NCBI RefSeq assembly: GCF_010389155.1
Contig: NC_057762.1
Span: 39,120,055 to 39,184,054 of the forward strand
DNA from: Erigeron canadensis
Lineage: Eukaryota; Streptophyta; Magnoliopsida; Asterales; Asteraceae
Length of the DNA: 64,000 bases
Reading direction: 5' to 3'
The position numbers and the translations under genes are program-made. Positions within the stretch are counted from its first letter, which is position 1. Every line of letters begins with the position of its first letter. Of this stretch, positions 45,501 to 58,040 are shown piece by piece. The notes beneath the pieces are model-generated. The model was not told the DNA's origin. It did no database searches and saw nothing but the letters and a program-made list of their open reading frames with translations.

Positions 45501-48149
45501 CCTCCTTTGAGCTAACTTTTGGGAGTGAGTTCTACACCTAGCTTATGGCATGATACGAGCCTATTATGGGATGGGTTCGTATCAGCTTAGCATCACCTAA
45601 AGAATAGTAGAATACATTTAGAAGAAATGGTCTTCTTTCTGATGTGTTTTATTACTTTAAATTCAACTAGAGCAAGGTGTAACTGATAACGCTTGATCAT
45701 TCGTAAGTAAGCTACATTCATTTTATTTAAATCGATGGAAATTAAGAAATAATTATAGTAGATTTATAAAAAAAAAAAAAAGGCTCTTACTTGGTGATTG
45801 TTCCATCAACATCTGAGATCACAATGCGAGTATCCCACCTCCACAAATATATTCTAGCATCCACCTGAGATGCAAGTCAGGTAAGCTACACATATACCAT
45901 AAACGAACACACATCACATAAAACTAATTAAAAAAATGCAAGAAACCACAAATAACCTTTTGAGCCCCTAACACAGATGTTGAAAACGTGAATGTGACTG
46001 TGTTTTTCCCTTCTGCAAGATTCAAAGAAGCTAGCTGCTCAGCAGTTGGAGTAAGTGCCCGTGTGTGCATCTTATCCAACTTTGGTGAACTATCTTCTTT
46101 TTCAACATCTGTTTCTGTTACAGTATCACCATCAAGATCCTTTTTAACATTTTGTTCTTTCTCAGAAGCATTTTTACTTCCCATTCTTCTAAACGGCCAC
46201 AAGCTCCAGCTTCCGCCAGCGCCATCAACGCCACCTACACAAGGATTTTAACTGTTGAAATACTGATAGCTATATTAATCTTTATAAATGGTATGATTTA
46301 AATGGTATGAATACAATAGTAAGTAATATAAATGCAAGTAAAAAGATAAATTACCACTTGCAATGCCACCGTCTTTAAGTTCTTTTGATAGACTATCTCC
46401 ACTCTGTGATAATCGTTTCTCTAAGGTTGCCTTTCTCAAACTTGAAGCATCCTCCCTGAGCAAATCCCAATTTGAGGATCTAAATTTGCCAACCGGAGAG
46501 TAAAATTGTGGATCCTCGTGATTTTCTGGACCAGAAACGTTAAATTGGCACCGCATATTGGGCAGGGACTTTGCCTGCCGACGAATTTCTGCTTCTGTGA
46601 TTTCACAACACCTAGGAGTAGGAATCTCCACATTACTTGAACACCTTCTAATACTTCCTTTCACCCCTTCAAAATCACCTTTGAGGTTATCTTTATAGGT
46701 TCTGACTGTAAGTTGATCATGACCTTTAATTGGGCCCTTTGACTCACTCTCTACCTGATTGACTTCTTCATCTATCTTGTGTATACTCGGCTTTGATCCA
46801 TCAAGATCACCAAACATTAACTGTTCTTCCACAATCTGTTCAGACACTTGTTTGATCGAAACAGAATTACCAGAGACATCTTGAAACTCACCATTTGAAT
46901 CTAAAGGAGCTTTAACTTCATTCATTTCGTTTTGACAAAAAGGTACCATAACAGAACTGCATGAAACAACTTCTAGAGGCGCATCTCCTTGATGAACAGC
47001 GCTTGTTTGATCAGATACTTGTTTGATCAAAACAGGATTACCAGGTACATCTTGAAATTCACCATTTGACTCCAAAGGCAGCCTAATTTCAGTTGTTTCA
47101 GTTTGACAAAAAGGTACCCCAACAGAACTGCATGAGACATCCTCTAAAGACGCATCTCCTTGATTACATCCACTTTCTGCATAGCTTTCGGGTACAATTT
47201 CTAGAGATCCTTGAGCTGTTATTAATCCGACTTCTGGGTCATCAGTATCATCCAACCGAGTTTTTGACCTCTCTTCAGAACCACGGTTTTCATCAACCAC
47301 TTTATTAGCACTACAAACAACATCTGCCACAACAGTTTCTTCAACCGCCATTGTGGGAACCTCATTTTCAGCACCATTAACAAAATCTGCTACAATGGTT
47401 TCTTCAACCGCAAATGCAGGCACCTCATTATCAGCCCCTGAACTCCCCAAATTATTTACAAAGTGTTGTTCGTGCAGCACCAAACTCCCTTCCAATCTTC
47501 CACCCGTAATAGCTCCATTATCTTTTCTCGGTTCTACATTCCCATTCTTATTACTTCTTGATGAAAGGTTGGTCGACCACCTCATTTCCAAGAGATCAGC
47601 AGCCATCTCAGCACTTTCTAACGACCTATTTGTATCATTCTCTTCTTTTGTCAAACTATGTTCTTTCATCGATCTTCTCCCCATAACAAATCCTAAAATC
47701 CTAGACCTTTTAGAACCACTCCTATTCAAAACGGCACCATTTGTGACATCAGTAACTGTATTACACTGATCAAAGTCATAATTCATACTTTTAGACTTAA
47801 CCGGCATCTTATCTTGTGGTTTTCCATTTACTTCCCCACACGACGACGAAGGTGAAGAACCAACCGTCTCTACTTCCTCCGAATCAACCTCCCTAAGAAA
47901 ATACGCCTCTCCTCGTGGATCCAAATACATATGAAAATCCGCATCAACCCCATTAACATTTATGTCAACAACTCGCTCTTTCGCCTTCAACACCCCTTGA
48001 AACTTACCAAATTTAACATACCAAGGAGACGATTTCAAGCTACCGTCTTCTTGTTGCACCACGACCATATCAACCGCCCCACCAAACGGATGAAACGGAC
48101 CAGAGACGGTATAAACCCCTTGAGTTATATAACTACCTAGCCTCCACAT
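42596..48149 (-). CDS. PAH2: Phosphatidate phosphatase PAH2-type (lipin)
   Basis: Ten exons were traced: 48149-46355, 46234-45957, 45864-45791, 44523-44439, 43948-43862, 43732-43660, 43435-43392, 43089-42961, 42835-42737 and 42649-42596. They total 2718 nt and 905 aa; Arabidopsis PAH proteins are of like length. The N-LIP domain fills residues 1-110 ([35 protein letters not shown]). The long middle is acidic and Ser-rich. The catalytic C-LIP/HAD domain starts about 640 and has DVDGT at 709-713, the DxDxT motif, then [20 protein letters not shown] and [10 protein letters not shown]. The enzyme dephosphorylates phosphatidate to diacylglycerol, Mg-dependent, at the endoplasmic reticulum, and restrains phospholipid synthesis. 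The segments [12 protein letters not shown] and [16 protein letters not shown] favour PAH2 over PAH1. Intron 3 holds a TRIM. Confidence 0.94.
45152..45584 (+). mobile_element. TRIM retrotransposon in PAH2 intron 3
   Basis: Two direct repeats of 149 bp each (45152-45300 and 45436-45584) start TGATATGATCCCACAT and end TTCGTATCA (TA in the first copy). Immediately after the first stands TGGTATCAGAGCC (45302-45314), the site complementary to the 3' end of initiator tRNA-Met. Just before the second is AAAGAGTGGGGTTT, a polypurine tract. Flanks are GCTGA and GCTTA. The 135-bp middle cannot code. These are the defining features of a terminal-repeat retrotransposon in miniature. Confidence 0.93.
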
Positions 48150-49389
48150 TTTCCCCTAAATTATATATAACACACCTCACCAAAATCACATCACTCGAAT
48201 ATACATGTATAAATACTACGACTTATTTATATAATATTCATAAAGAAACACAAAAATCTTGAAAAAACAGTTATGTCCACTATCCTAAAGATTGCAAATT
48301 CCTAATATATACAATGGGGACCAACCAAACTAAACAAAGATCAAATTTTTCGAAATACCCAATTCGATTCCTACACGCAATGCGTTCGATAATGGTTTCT
48401 AAACTCTAGACGTTTGAATAAAATCGCCTCCTTCTAATTATCCTAAATATACACCTATAGATACAAATAGATATAATAGATGGATAGATACAGATACACA
48501 AGTAGGATATATGGATAAAGATTGAATCTTTTTTGCAGCACAACGAATGAAAATAAAGAAAAGAAACAAGGAAAGAAGATTTGGGAAAATTATTATTATT
48601 ACACAGTTAGCAAATGGGAAAAAAGCATATTCTTTTTAAATGATTCGATTGTACCACAAACAACACCACATAATGGATTTATGATGTTTTTCTGCACCAG
48701 TCAAAGAAAATGACATTCATCATGTGGGCTGAATTTTTTGTTTTTCTTGATTCTGGTATATTATAGGATGAAAATGGGATTTAAGGAATAATTAAGGGGA
48801 AGAAACTCTGGGTTTTTATATGTGTATAATGAATAATGAATTTGGGTTGTGGGTTGGTGGGTGGGTCGGTTGAATATGTCAACGTGAATCATTTCATAGG
48901 GAAGGAAACAGAGCAAAATCGTAGTTAATGATGGAGGTTGTGATGTGAATGAAACATGGATACAATGGTCATTCTAACATTTCAACACCATGTTTTTCCT
49001 ATTTCATGTAACACGTTAGTAATAAATGATGACATAAAATACCATGTTTTGGATAAGTGATAAATATTTTGACACCTAGAAACATAAAAAATCAGAGGTT
49101 AAATCCCTTTCTCATAAAAATGTCCAAAGTTCTTTTCTACTTGTATCATTTAAGTAGAATTTATAAACAATTTCCCTTTTTTATCTTGGTTAAGAATAAA
49201 GTTTTTCTATATTTTAATCTCTTCATACGACGTCAAAATATTAGGACCAAAACTCATAAAAAATGACAACGATCGGTTCATTTTCGTTTTGCTTTTTTTT
49301 GTAAGTGGTGACACAAGTTAATTTAATTTTCTATGTATGTAATATGTATGGAAGCATATGAGTAATATATGACGGTAATTATTTATATA

Positions 49390-49610
49390 ACAACTAACAT
49401 GGTACTCACGCAAAGTAACGATGATGGTGGAGATAATTGTTGGTGGCAAATGCGATGCCGAGTGGTATAAATAAAATGTAAAAGGTTAACAAAGATATTT
49501 TAAATGATAAAAGTAATTAATATTAAAGGGGCAGTGTATGTGAAAATATTTTAAAGGGTGCTAGATGAAAATATTACATAATTTTTCAATACTTCCAAAA
49601 ATGTCTTTCT
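49390..49610 (-). mobile_element. Helitron-like fragment
   Basis: On the minus strand it has the A/T-rich 5' part and a 3' tail GCGTGAGTACCATGTTAG, like its neighbour at 49630-49871 but without a clean 5' border. It is probably an older copy of the same type. Confidence 0.35.
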
Positions 49611-49629
49611 GTTTTTCTATTAAATTGTA

Positions 49630-49871
49630 CTAGCACGACACTCGCGCAATGCGGTGGTATTCATGGCGGCGATAGTGTGGCGGTGGGGACGATTGTTGGT
49701 GGTGAGGCAGCGTAGAGTAATGTAGATAATTGATGTAAAAAATTAATAGATATATTTTAAAAGATAAATATTAATTGATAATGTAATATAGTAATTAAAA
49801 GGTATTTTAGATATTTTTTTCATGTAACTTTTAATATTGTGGCTATTTTTTTTTATAATAAAATCAAGAGA
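49630..49871 (-). mobile_element. Short Helitron-like element with complete ends
   Basis: On the minus strand it begins TCTCTTGATTTTATTATAAA after A and ends GTCGTGCTAG before T, with ACCGCATTGCGCGAG 15 bp before the end. It is 242 bp. It is the same type as 34582-34843. Confidence 0.62.
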
Positions 49872-50143
49872 TGAACTCGATATGAACTTAATCACCTCAG
49901 TTTTTATTATGCCATCAAGATTATTTTTTAAACTTTTCATATATATGCAACAAGTGTCATATCATGGCTTATCATGTTGTCTTTCTATATCTATATTTGT
50001 ATTTGTATCTATTTCAATCTATTATGAAATATTTGAATTAAAATCTTACATTTTTTTTAGAACATATATAAATATAAATATAGTAATATAACAATAAAAC
50101 CAGTTATTTACAATCGCGTTAAAATCTTAAAAAAATCACGTTA

Positions 50144-50413
50144 TCTATTACTCCTTTATAATGATTATTCACCCCTATTTTATGAAAGAGTTAGAAAATA
50201 GTTAGATGAGAAATTACTAGGTTGCATTTAATAAACAACTCTTAAAGAAAGAGTTATTAGATATAACCAAAATTACCCTTAATGAATTAATTTACACTTT
50301 AAACCTTTATTTTCTAAAATATTACTATCACCATTGTATCAACTTACACGGTTAGACCACTCGACACCACTAAACCACTAAACCTCCGTCGCATTGCACG
50401 GGTACAATGTTAG
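50144..50413 (+). mobile_element. Short Helitron-like element
   Basis: It begins TCTATTACTCCTTTATAATG after A50143 and ends ACAATGTTAG before T50414, with the tail CGTCGCATTGCACGGG. It is 270 bp and non-coding. Confidence 0.58.
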
Positions 50414-50834
50414 TAATATTATGTTTAAATTTACAATTTGTACAAGCACATCAATGGTGCCAAAATCTCCTTTATTGTAATATTATCATAATTTGCCAAC
50501 GTAATGAACAATAACCCGCCTATGTGACGGGTTTTGGTTGACCCAAGTCGTCACACCCTGATTTACTCTTCAGATTTTACCATATCACATTTTGATCGTG
50601 GTTTTTTCTTTGGGTATTCTTTCGGTTTTTTTCATACTTTTTTTCCTTTTTAATTTTTAGTTAACATATTGAAAATTTCAGTCAATCTTTTTGGTCCCTC
50701 ACAGTAACAATATTCAGATTTTCGCCACATCAAATCCGGATTGTTTACATTAAAGGAATATTTAGTCCTCTTATCGAAATGGTCACCGTCTGAACCTTAT
50801 TTGTTGTTGTACACAAAAAGTGGCTCATTAAACG

Positions 50835-50975
50835 AGATATAAACAATCTTTCGTGATAATCTTTATAAGGTCTATATGTCTGTTCCAAATGATTTCAATC
50901 ACAATCTACCCACAAATACAATTTATAAACTCAACAACTCACTTTATGGTCTCAAACAGGAAACCTGTTAAGCCC
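50835..50975 (+). pseudogene. Copia reverse-transcriptase fossil
   Basis: A frame from about 50849 reads RDNLYKVYMSVPNDF and then NTIYKLNNSLYGLKQ, matching the well-known Ty1/Copia RT stretch EEVYM..P.GF and SLYGLKQ. A DINN just upstream is in another frame, and a stop follows ETC. It is a small remnant of a dead retrotransposon; no LTRs were found nearby. Confidence 0.65.
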
Positions 50976-52440
50976 AAATAAAAAACATGTTAAAGAACAA
51001 ATCGTCTCATGTCAGAAGTGTCAGCCCTAACTATATATCCCCAACACTAATTGCAAGGATTATAACCATATGATTGTGTGTTATTCCAAAAAAACCTTGT
51101 TTATCGGCATCTATTAAAGCTGGTAAGGCTGGAAAAAATAGAAATATCTCTCATTCGGAAAATAAAAAGGCTACATACATGTATATTGGTTTATCACAAC
51201 CACACTTTAAAATGAAGTTAAACTCGTTATTACTTGGATTATTTCAATTTAGGAATAGCTAGCCTATCAACTATACTCAACTCCGAACTCAAACCTACGT
51301 GTTATCCTGTTATATGCTACCAGCAGCTACTTAACTACATATCTACATATAAAATTTGCCGGTGAAAAAATGATAATGAAAAAACATCCAAAAAGAGAAG
51401 TGGAAGAACCCTGGTCGGCCAACTTAACTTTAGCAAATCATTTCCACCATCATTGCCTTTCAATTCACCTTCAACTTTTGCTTCATGGTTAGTTTAAGGA
51501 AGATTGGGTTCCTTTCGTTATAAAATACGAGTATATTATACAAGTTTTTTTTTTTTTTTCATTATATATAAGTAAATCATATTAACATAATGAACTTTAC
51601 TACTTTAGTGATCACCACACTTTTTAAGAAGAAAATAAACAAAAAAAAAGTTTGCTTGCTTATACAAATCAAACCATATCAAAATAAAGACATACATATT
51701 AAGAATATGCAAAATGTATGCAAATAATTTTCTTAATTAAGCATATATCGATATGAAAAGGAAAAAAAAAAACATGGTTTTTATGAGAGATAAATTAAAC
51801 ATTGGCACCGAAAAGTGATAAGCAATTCATTTTATTTCCTGACAATATATGAATAATATAGTTAGTTGGCTCCACAAAACACATGATGTTAGTCGTTTAT
51901 TGGTATAATACAGCAAATTGTATTCCCCAAACAACAAAAACTGGGACCTCCACCTTTCCAATTCCTATGGATATTCGATGAAGCTAGCAATTAAACTCTT
52001 TTACTTATAATCATATTGCGAATAAACGTACAACAACATAATAATAGAATATGATATCATAGCTAGGTACATACATATTTGAAATTAATATAAAAAATCT
52101 TTCTCTAATATCTTTTTTTTTTTTTAATATCACATATATGGGTTCTATCTTTAACAATATTTTTAGTGGCCAACACAATCCCAGGAGCTTACTTTTAATA
52201 TTTTACAATCAAATAAATAAATTTGATGCTTTTAATTTGGACTACAATAATTAAGAACAAATTAAGAAAAAGATACAAAAATGTATGGGATAGCAACAAG
52301 ATTATTATTACTTTACTATCATATATATACACAAAAGATTGATTATACTTTAAAAACTTGAATAAAAATTGGAGAAGCCTTTAAATTCCCCCCTAAAAGT
52401 GTAGTAGAATATATATGTGTGTGTGTGTGTTTTGTTTAAA

Positions 52441-53532
52441 TTAAGCAGCATGAATAATTTTAGTATCATCCATTGCAATGGAATTCTTACAATAAGCAAT
52501 AGCAGATTGAATGGCAGCTTGCAATTCTTCCATAGTACTATCACTTGTGCTGCTTTTGGCTGATGGACTTATTGTTCCTGATGAAGCAAGCAGCACTCCA
52601 CTATTACCTGGAGATGTTCTCATAGATGCTGGAGCGGAAAACTGATCACCTCGCCTAATTAATGGCAAACTCCTATTGTTATTATTACTTCTAGAGCTCA
52701 CCATGTTTCCAGAATACGAATGTGGTTGTTGCCGGTTATATATTTCGGTATTATTATTATTATTATTGGATCTTTTATTATTCGTCTTTTGAAATGACAA
52801 CATTGGCCTCACCATTTTCATGTACCTTTTGATGAGTTGTGTGACTTCTAGTTTGAGTTTTTTCTTGGCCTTTGGATCTTCATTGTGGTCTCCTTCTTTT
52901 TCATCTTTTTTCGATTTGGGTCGGTTAAAGATTGAAAAAGATTTCGACTTTGGTCTAGGTTGATTATAATTGACATTGTTGGTGTTTGGCAAGTTGAAAT
53001 CTGAGAAAGTGTTCCTATGATGGTAATGGAAACTAGTATTGCCAATAGGGTTGTTTTGGTCTTTTAGGATATCTTTCATAGGTAAGGTAAAACTATCCAT
53101 AGAATTTGTTGATGAACGTGGGGATATTGGAAGATGAGAGAGGAGGTGAAGAGGGAGTAGATGGCCATGAAAGAAGATATCATCAGCCGGGGATAAGTCA
53201 ATGGCGGTCAACGGTTCGGATGGTGGTGTAGTACTAGTAGTACAGCTGGTAGTGTTATGGTGTTTGTCATTGTAAGTATGATCATTATAATACTTATTAT
53301 TATGGCCATCTTGTTTTGATGGTGGATTTGGATGGAGAGAGATAGTGAATGAGAAGTCATGTGTTGGAGATGCCGATGCCGAGGGCGGAGAGGCGGTGGC
53401 CGTTGGTGGTGGAGAGGTGTTGTGGTTGGTTGTTTCTTCTAATTGTAGTATTGCTTCTTGTTTGTTGATCATGTTATAAGTGCTGCTAGTTTGCTCATTT
53501 TCAACTTTGTCTCTCATATTTACAACTTCCAT
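52441..53532 (-). CDS. BKI1: BRI1 kinase inhibitor 1 (BKI1)-type protein
   Basis: A single-exon gene of 363 aa, near the 337 aa of Arabidopsis BKI1. The protein is largely disordered: Pro/Ser/Thr-rich to residue 60, His/Asn/Tyr-rich at 74-95, then ISPRSSTNSMDSFTLP at 136-151. Residues about 193-227 (KSKSFSIFNRPKSKKDEKEG, then KAKKKLKLE) form the Lys-rich plasma-membrane targeting segment. The C-terminal region 332-352 (STMEELQAAIQSAIAYCKNS) is the BRI1-interacting motif. BKI1 binds the BRI1 kinase domain at the plasma membrane and blocks BAK1 pairing; brassinosteroid triggers its phosphorylation and release. MAKR proteins share these parts, so a MAKR member is a less likely alternative. Asn-rich runs encoded by AAT repeats are probably unstable. 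An in-frame ATG (M6) is a possible alternative start. Confidence 0.88.
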   Translation of the reverse strand: MEVVNMRDKVENEQTSSTYNMINKQEAILQLEETTNHNTSPPPTATASPPSASASPTHDFSFTISLHPNPPSKQDGHNNKYYNDHTYNDKHHNTTSCTTSTTPPSEPLTAIDLSPADDIFFHGHLLPLHLLSHLPISPRSSTNSMDSFTLPMKDILKDQNNPIGNTSFHYHHRNTFSDFNLPNTNNVNYNQPRPKSKSFSIFNRPKSKKDEKEGDHNEDPKAKKKLKLEVTQLIKRYMKMVRPMLSFQKTNNKRSNNNNNNTEIYNRQQPHSYSGNMVSSRSNNNNRSLPLIRRGDQFSAPASMRTSPGNSGVLLASSGTISPSAKSSTSDSTMEELQAAIQSAIAYCKNSIAMDDTKIIHAA

Positions 53533-54590
53533 ATGCCTTAAGCTTTTAGTGTTGATTGTTGATCACCTATACACATAAATAAAGAGATAAGGAAGAGATA
53601 GAGAGGTGTGTTTGTGTGTGTTGGCAGAGAGAATGAGAACAAGTATTAGTTTGGTGCAAAATACTTGAGTTTTTTTGTCCATATAAGAGAAGGGTGTGGT
53701 GGAATGAAAACCATGAGACAAAGAGATGTAATCAAATTGATTATTAGAAAAACATTTTGTGTCCTTTTCAAGTATTATTACAGCTATACTTATAAAGAAA
53801 GTCCATGCAAATAATGAATAGTTTTTTCTCTATTGTTAACAGATTTTGCATTTTAAAATTACGTTTTGAAAAAATTATGTACACAAAATTGTGTTTTCAC
53901 TCAAACACCTTTTTAGATTAAATGTGTTTTACAAACGTAATAATCAAATAATCACTTCAATACGTAATATTAAACACCCTCTAATTATTCTAGCTTATAG
54001 TAAACAATATATATACCACTTTGCTTGACTGTAAGAACTAATATATGGCTATGGGTTTGGATATATAATTTAAGGTCTATACTATTTGACTTGTATCATC
54101 TGTTTATGATTGTTCAAATCAAATGTTTTCGAGAGAACGTAGTATCTACTGTGACAAATAGTGCTTGTGTTTGTTTGCTATCTAAAAATGTTCGTCATGA
54201 GAATATCTAGCTCATTTAATTCACACTACTCACGAGGAAAAAGTTTATTAAACAGGTTTAGAAGTACAATTTATATTAAACAAGGATTCTTAAACATGTA
54301 TGTCGCGACGGAATATTAAATACCTTACAGATTTAACAAACTGGTGATACAACAAATTACTACAAAAATGAAATTATTAAGATATACATATTATTTGTAG
54401 ACTATTAACAAAACTACGATCTATATCAATAGTTTAAATCGATAAAAAGGACCACAAAAAAACTCAATATGAAATTAATGAATAAGGAAATGATTACAAC
54501 TTTCAATTATCCGATAATAACATATAGATGTTTTTAGTTTTGTACAATATTTTTTCCATATTTTATTAATTTAACGATAGATTTAGTCTA

Positions 54591-54909
54591 TCTATACTTT
54601 TATACATCATTATAAAACAAATTAAATACTCATCTCTCTTTTTAACCTTCTATCTTTAAAATACTCCAAATACCATTAATTTTTCAACACATTCTCTAGC
54701 CTACTCATACACTAAATTTACCTAAAACATCCTTAAAATATTTTTTAGCTATATTTATCCAAACTATCTCTACTTTATTCCTATAATAACATTATTTACA
54801 AAAGATACATCTTTAACCATAAAAATAATACACTACTATTTATATCAGTTACTTTTTAGTTAAATAACTACATCGTTACCCCACCCGTTTGCGTGGGTAA
54901 CCATGTCGT
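54591..54909 (+). mobile_element. Helitron-like element, decayed
   Basis: It begins TCTATACTTTTATACATCAT after A and carries a GC-rich tail CCACCCGTTTGCGTGGGTAACC near 54880-54902, but the CTRR end is lost. Confidence 0.4.
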
Positions 54910-54984
54910 AAAGTTATACACATACTCTACTACAATCTAGAGGAAACTCATTTTGAAAACATATATTGGGAGCATTTTACTTAC

Positions 54985-55720
54985 CAGAAAATTTAAACTA
55001 AGACTTCAAAGTCTCTAAGTCCCTACAAATACCAATTCATATTTAATCATAACTTAGAAGTTAACCTCCGGCCTAACTCAATTATAGGTCTCTTTTAAAA
55101 TCGAGAACACGAAATATTTGTAAGTTGCGACGAGGCTATCGCCTATCGGGGTGTGTATCCCCCCTCCTCTCCTCGTTCTTATTTCATGTGCCTTTTTTGC
55201 ATTAGTATTCCATAATAAGTTTATGTGATAGATGCCTATATGCATAGTTTATGTCGAATCGTGTATCGTGTGTCGATTTATTTTGTGATTTTTTAAATTG
55301 TCTCGTATCGTGAATCGTATCGTAAGAGACATAAAATTAAAACTTATATAGCAATTAAACATTTTTTTTATATATAACCACAAATTATGATATTCGATTA
55401 TTTTTTCATATATTCATCTTTTATTCCAATGGAAACATGATTATTATTAAAAAAATCTTTGTTTTCAACCTGAAAAACATTTTACTCAAATTTGGATTCA
55501 AACCCAAGACTTAATGGTTTTAAATCCCTCAATATGAGTTCATCTATTGATAGTTGGTTAACAATTAACCTCTTATATCAATTATACATTCTTTACAGGT
55601 CCCCTTTCTAATTATGAAAAAATGTTTGTGAGTTGCGACTAGTCTATCGTGGTGTGATTTATTTTCCTTTTCTTATTTCATGTGGCTTTTATATGTCATA
55701 TCCATGTCTGATTAATTATA
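54985..55720 (+). repeat. Diverged direct repeat pair
   Basis: The segments 54985-55215 and about 55490-55718 share TTAACCTC, CAATTATA, TTTGT-AGTTGCGAC, a CTATCG-GGTGTG block and TTCTTATTTCATGTG-CTTTT in the same order, about 505 bp apart. Both look like the same dispersed repeat; the source could not be named. Confidence 0.5.
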
Positions 55721-56165
55721 AGGAAATGATTTAACATCAAAGAAATCAAATTAATTTATACATTAAGATATGTAAAATTGAAACTTCATCAGTGTTCAAT
55801 TAAAACAAGCTAATCATAATGTATTTGGAAATTTCCAATTTATACATTAAAACTAGCTAACTTAATTATAATTTAATAACCACAAAATATGTTTATATTA
55901 ATTTGTTATTGATATATCATAACTTGATATTAAAAGTGAATAAAATAACATTATAAAATAAGTGTAATTATTTTATAAGGTGTAATTAGACGACAGAAAA
56001 ATGAAGCAAGTAGCTAAAATCAAGTAGCTTGCTAGCTCCTTGCTAAGTAAATTCCTAAATTATCTTTCTAAATAGAATTTATATTAGTATCTATATCATT
56101 AGCAAAGTGGAGACTCATGTTAACCTCGTTTATCATCATCAAAGTATAGATATAACAATAGATAG

Positions 56166-56168
<3 letters not shown>

Positions 56169-56204
<36 letters not shown>
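56169..56204. repeat. (AT)n microsatellite
   Basis: A perfect AT repeat of about 18 units. Confidence 0.9.
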
Positions 56205-56207
<3 letters not shown>

Positions 56208-57579
56208 GGGGATAACAAGTATGCTGCTAGGAACATCATTCTTCCATTATTTTATGAGTAAAGATGATTTTGTATTTACACATGTGATTTTCAAAGGGAA
56301 AGATCGTGAGAGAAAATAGAGGATGATATATGCTTCTAAAAGCATATTTGTTTTTCCCATTAATTAAACAAGGACAAAACAATAGAACCGAATCTCTTAT
56401 ACGTATGTACAGTATTCCGATAGTGATGGTGATTAAAATTTTTAAATGGAAAGCACAAAGAAAAAAACACACACACGTAAACAATTAATAGACATATTTT
56501 ACATGTCTTGCGATAAAAATCTTTGTCACCATTAAGTTTCTATTTTTCAACTTCTATTTTTGCAAGAAACGACCACTTTGAGAAGAGTGTGAATCTTGTT
56601 TTCATTCTATTTTGTTTATTCTTTAATCTGCATAGAAGTTCGAGCAGTCCAACCTTCTGACACCAATTGATTTTTTATTTTGATAGAACGAATCTAGCTA
56701 ACTTTTCTATTTTATCGTTAGACTAAGAGAAATGATAAATATGCTATTATTTTTATTCATCTACCACAATGTATAATTTTTATAACTAACTATATAAGTT
56801 AGTAATGCATACTAGTGGTAGATAACTAGATACTTCAAACTTTGTGGTACATATATCACCTCCCTTAAATTAATGATGTTATTATATATGGAGTATGGAC
56901 TAAGGATAAGCAAAAGACTGGGAAATCCGTGCCCGACCCGGTTTAAGCTTGAACCGACCCGTCGGAAGCCCTAACAGGCCGGTCATGGGTCACGTTTTTA
57001 GTGCATTCACGAGTCTCGGGTTGGAGAAAGTAGTGACTATGCAATTTCCGCTTTAAGGATTTCTCTTTAAAGGGTTTAAAAATCAATTTTATGATAGGAG
57101 ATCTTTGACGTAGATCTGACTAAAATAATATATATTAAATCTCTCGTTATCCGTGAATAGTTCACATATTTCAAATAGAGTTGCAAAATGATCATTATAA
57201 CATTAATGAATTAATTTATACCATGAGTCTCTTATACTTTAAAATATCTCTACTACCTCATTAGATCAATAACCTTCACATCAATTAGTTTCACTACTCG
57301 TTGTCGATGCCATCACCACTCCATCACCACCGGTCGTCGCCCGCCACCACTATATTATCGTCGCATTGCGCGAGTATCCTTTCATTTTCTAAAATAATTC
57401 CACCACCACTTTTACATCAGTTACATATATATTAACCTACACCACTCGACAAAGTCGGTACCATCAACAGCCATCGTTCTCACCACCAGTCGCCTACACT
57501 GCACAACCGTTATTGCATCCATCACTGCCACTTTTGCGCGGTTACCGTGATAATATATTATATATATATATTTTGTGTC

Positions 57580-58040
57580 ATATCGGATGATATGAATAAT
57601 ATGAGGTGTGTCTATATATATATATAAATCCATAAAATTACTCATTATCATTATTTAAGTGTTTAACAATACATTAACGTATGTCAACATCGAGAAAATC
57701 ATATTTTTTTTGTTTTGAGTATCCATCTTGATGCATATTCATCAAAATGATGCATCCAACAAAAAACGTGATTTTTTCGATTTTGACGGATCAATGTGTT
57801 GTTAAACACTTAAGTAATGATAATTAGTTATGCACTATGTTAGTTTTATGGACTTTTAATGCATCAAAATAATGTTTTTAAGTGTTTTCACCGTTCTTAT
57901 TTAAAAGTGTTCTTACTGGAATGTTAATATATATATATATATATGAAGATGATATGAATAATATGAGGTGTTTTCACCGTTCTTATTTTAAAAGTGTTCT
58001 TATTTTGGTTCATATCGGATGATATGAATAATATGAGGTG
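57580..58040. repeat. Dispersed copies of a GGATGATATGAATAATATGA motif
   Basis: A block with GATGATATGAATAATATGAG appears at about 57586, 57950 and 58018, and TTTTCACCGTTCTTATTT appears twice (about 57887 and 57972). The fold-back element at 57630-57852 lies between the first two copies. Confidence 0.7.
57630..57852. repeat. Fold-back element (MITE)
   Basis: The left arm (57630-57735) and right arm (57745-57852) are inverted: CCATAAAA/TTTTATGG at the ends, then TTATCATTA-TTAAGTGTTTAACAA in both arms, and TCGA-AAAATCA-TTTTTTGTT nearer the loop. The target duplication was not found. Confidence 0.65.

Larger units (their letters stand above)
48150..52440. other. Intergenic region between PAH2 and BKI1
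   Basis: The PAH2 promoter and leader lie to the right of 48150; a leader intron is possible. Helitron-like pieces stand at 49390-49871 and 50144-50413, and a Copia relic at 50835-50975. Nothing is recognised from 51300 to 52440, which is the 3' flank of BKI1 and carries a (TG)n run near 52418-52430. Confidence 0.5.

Noticed and set aside
45227..45541. Frames within the TRIM (87 and 61 aa)
   Set aside because: They span LTR, primer site and spacer of a non-coding element.
47093..48140. Plus-strand frames opposite PAH2 exon 1 (71, 138 and 69 aa)
   Set aside because: Antisense shadows; the 138-aa frame has only low-complexity Ser/Leu composition.
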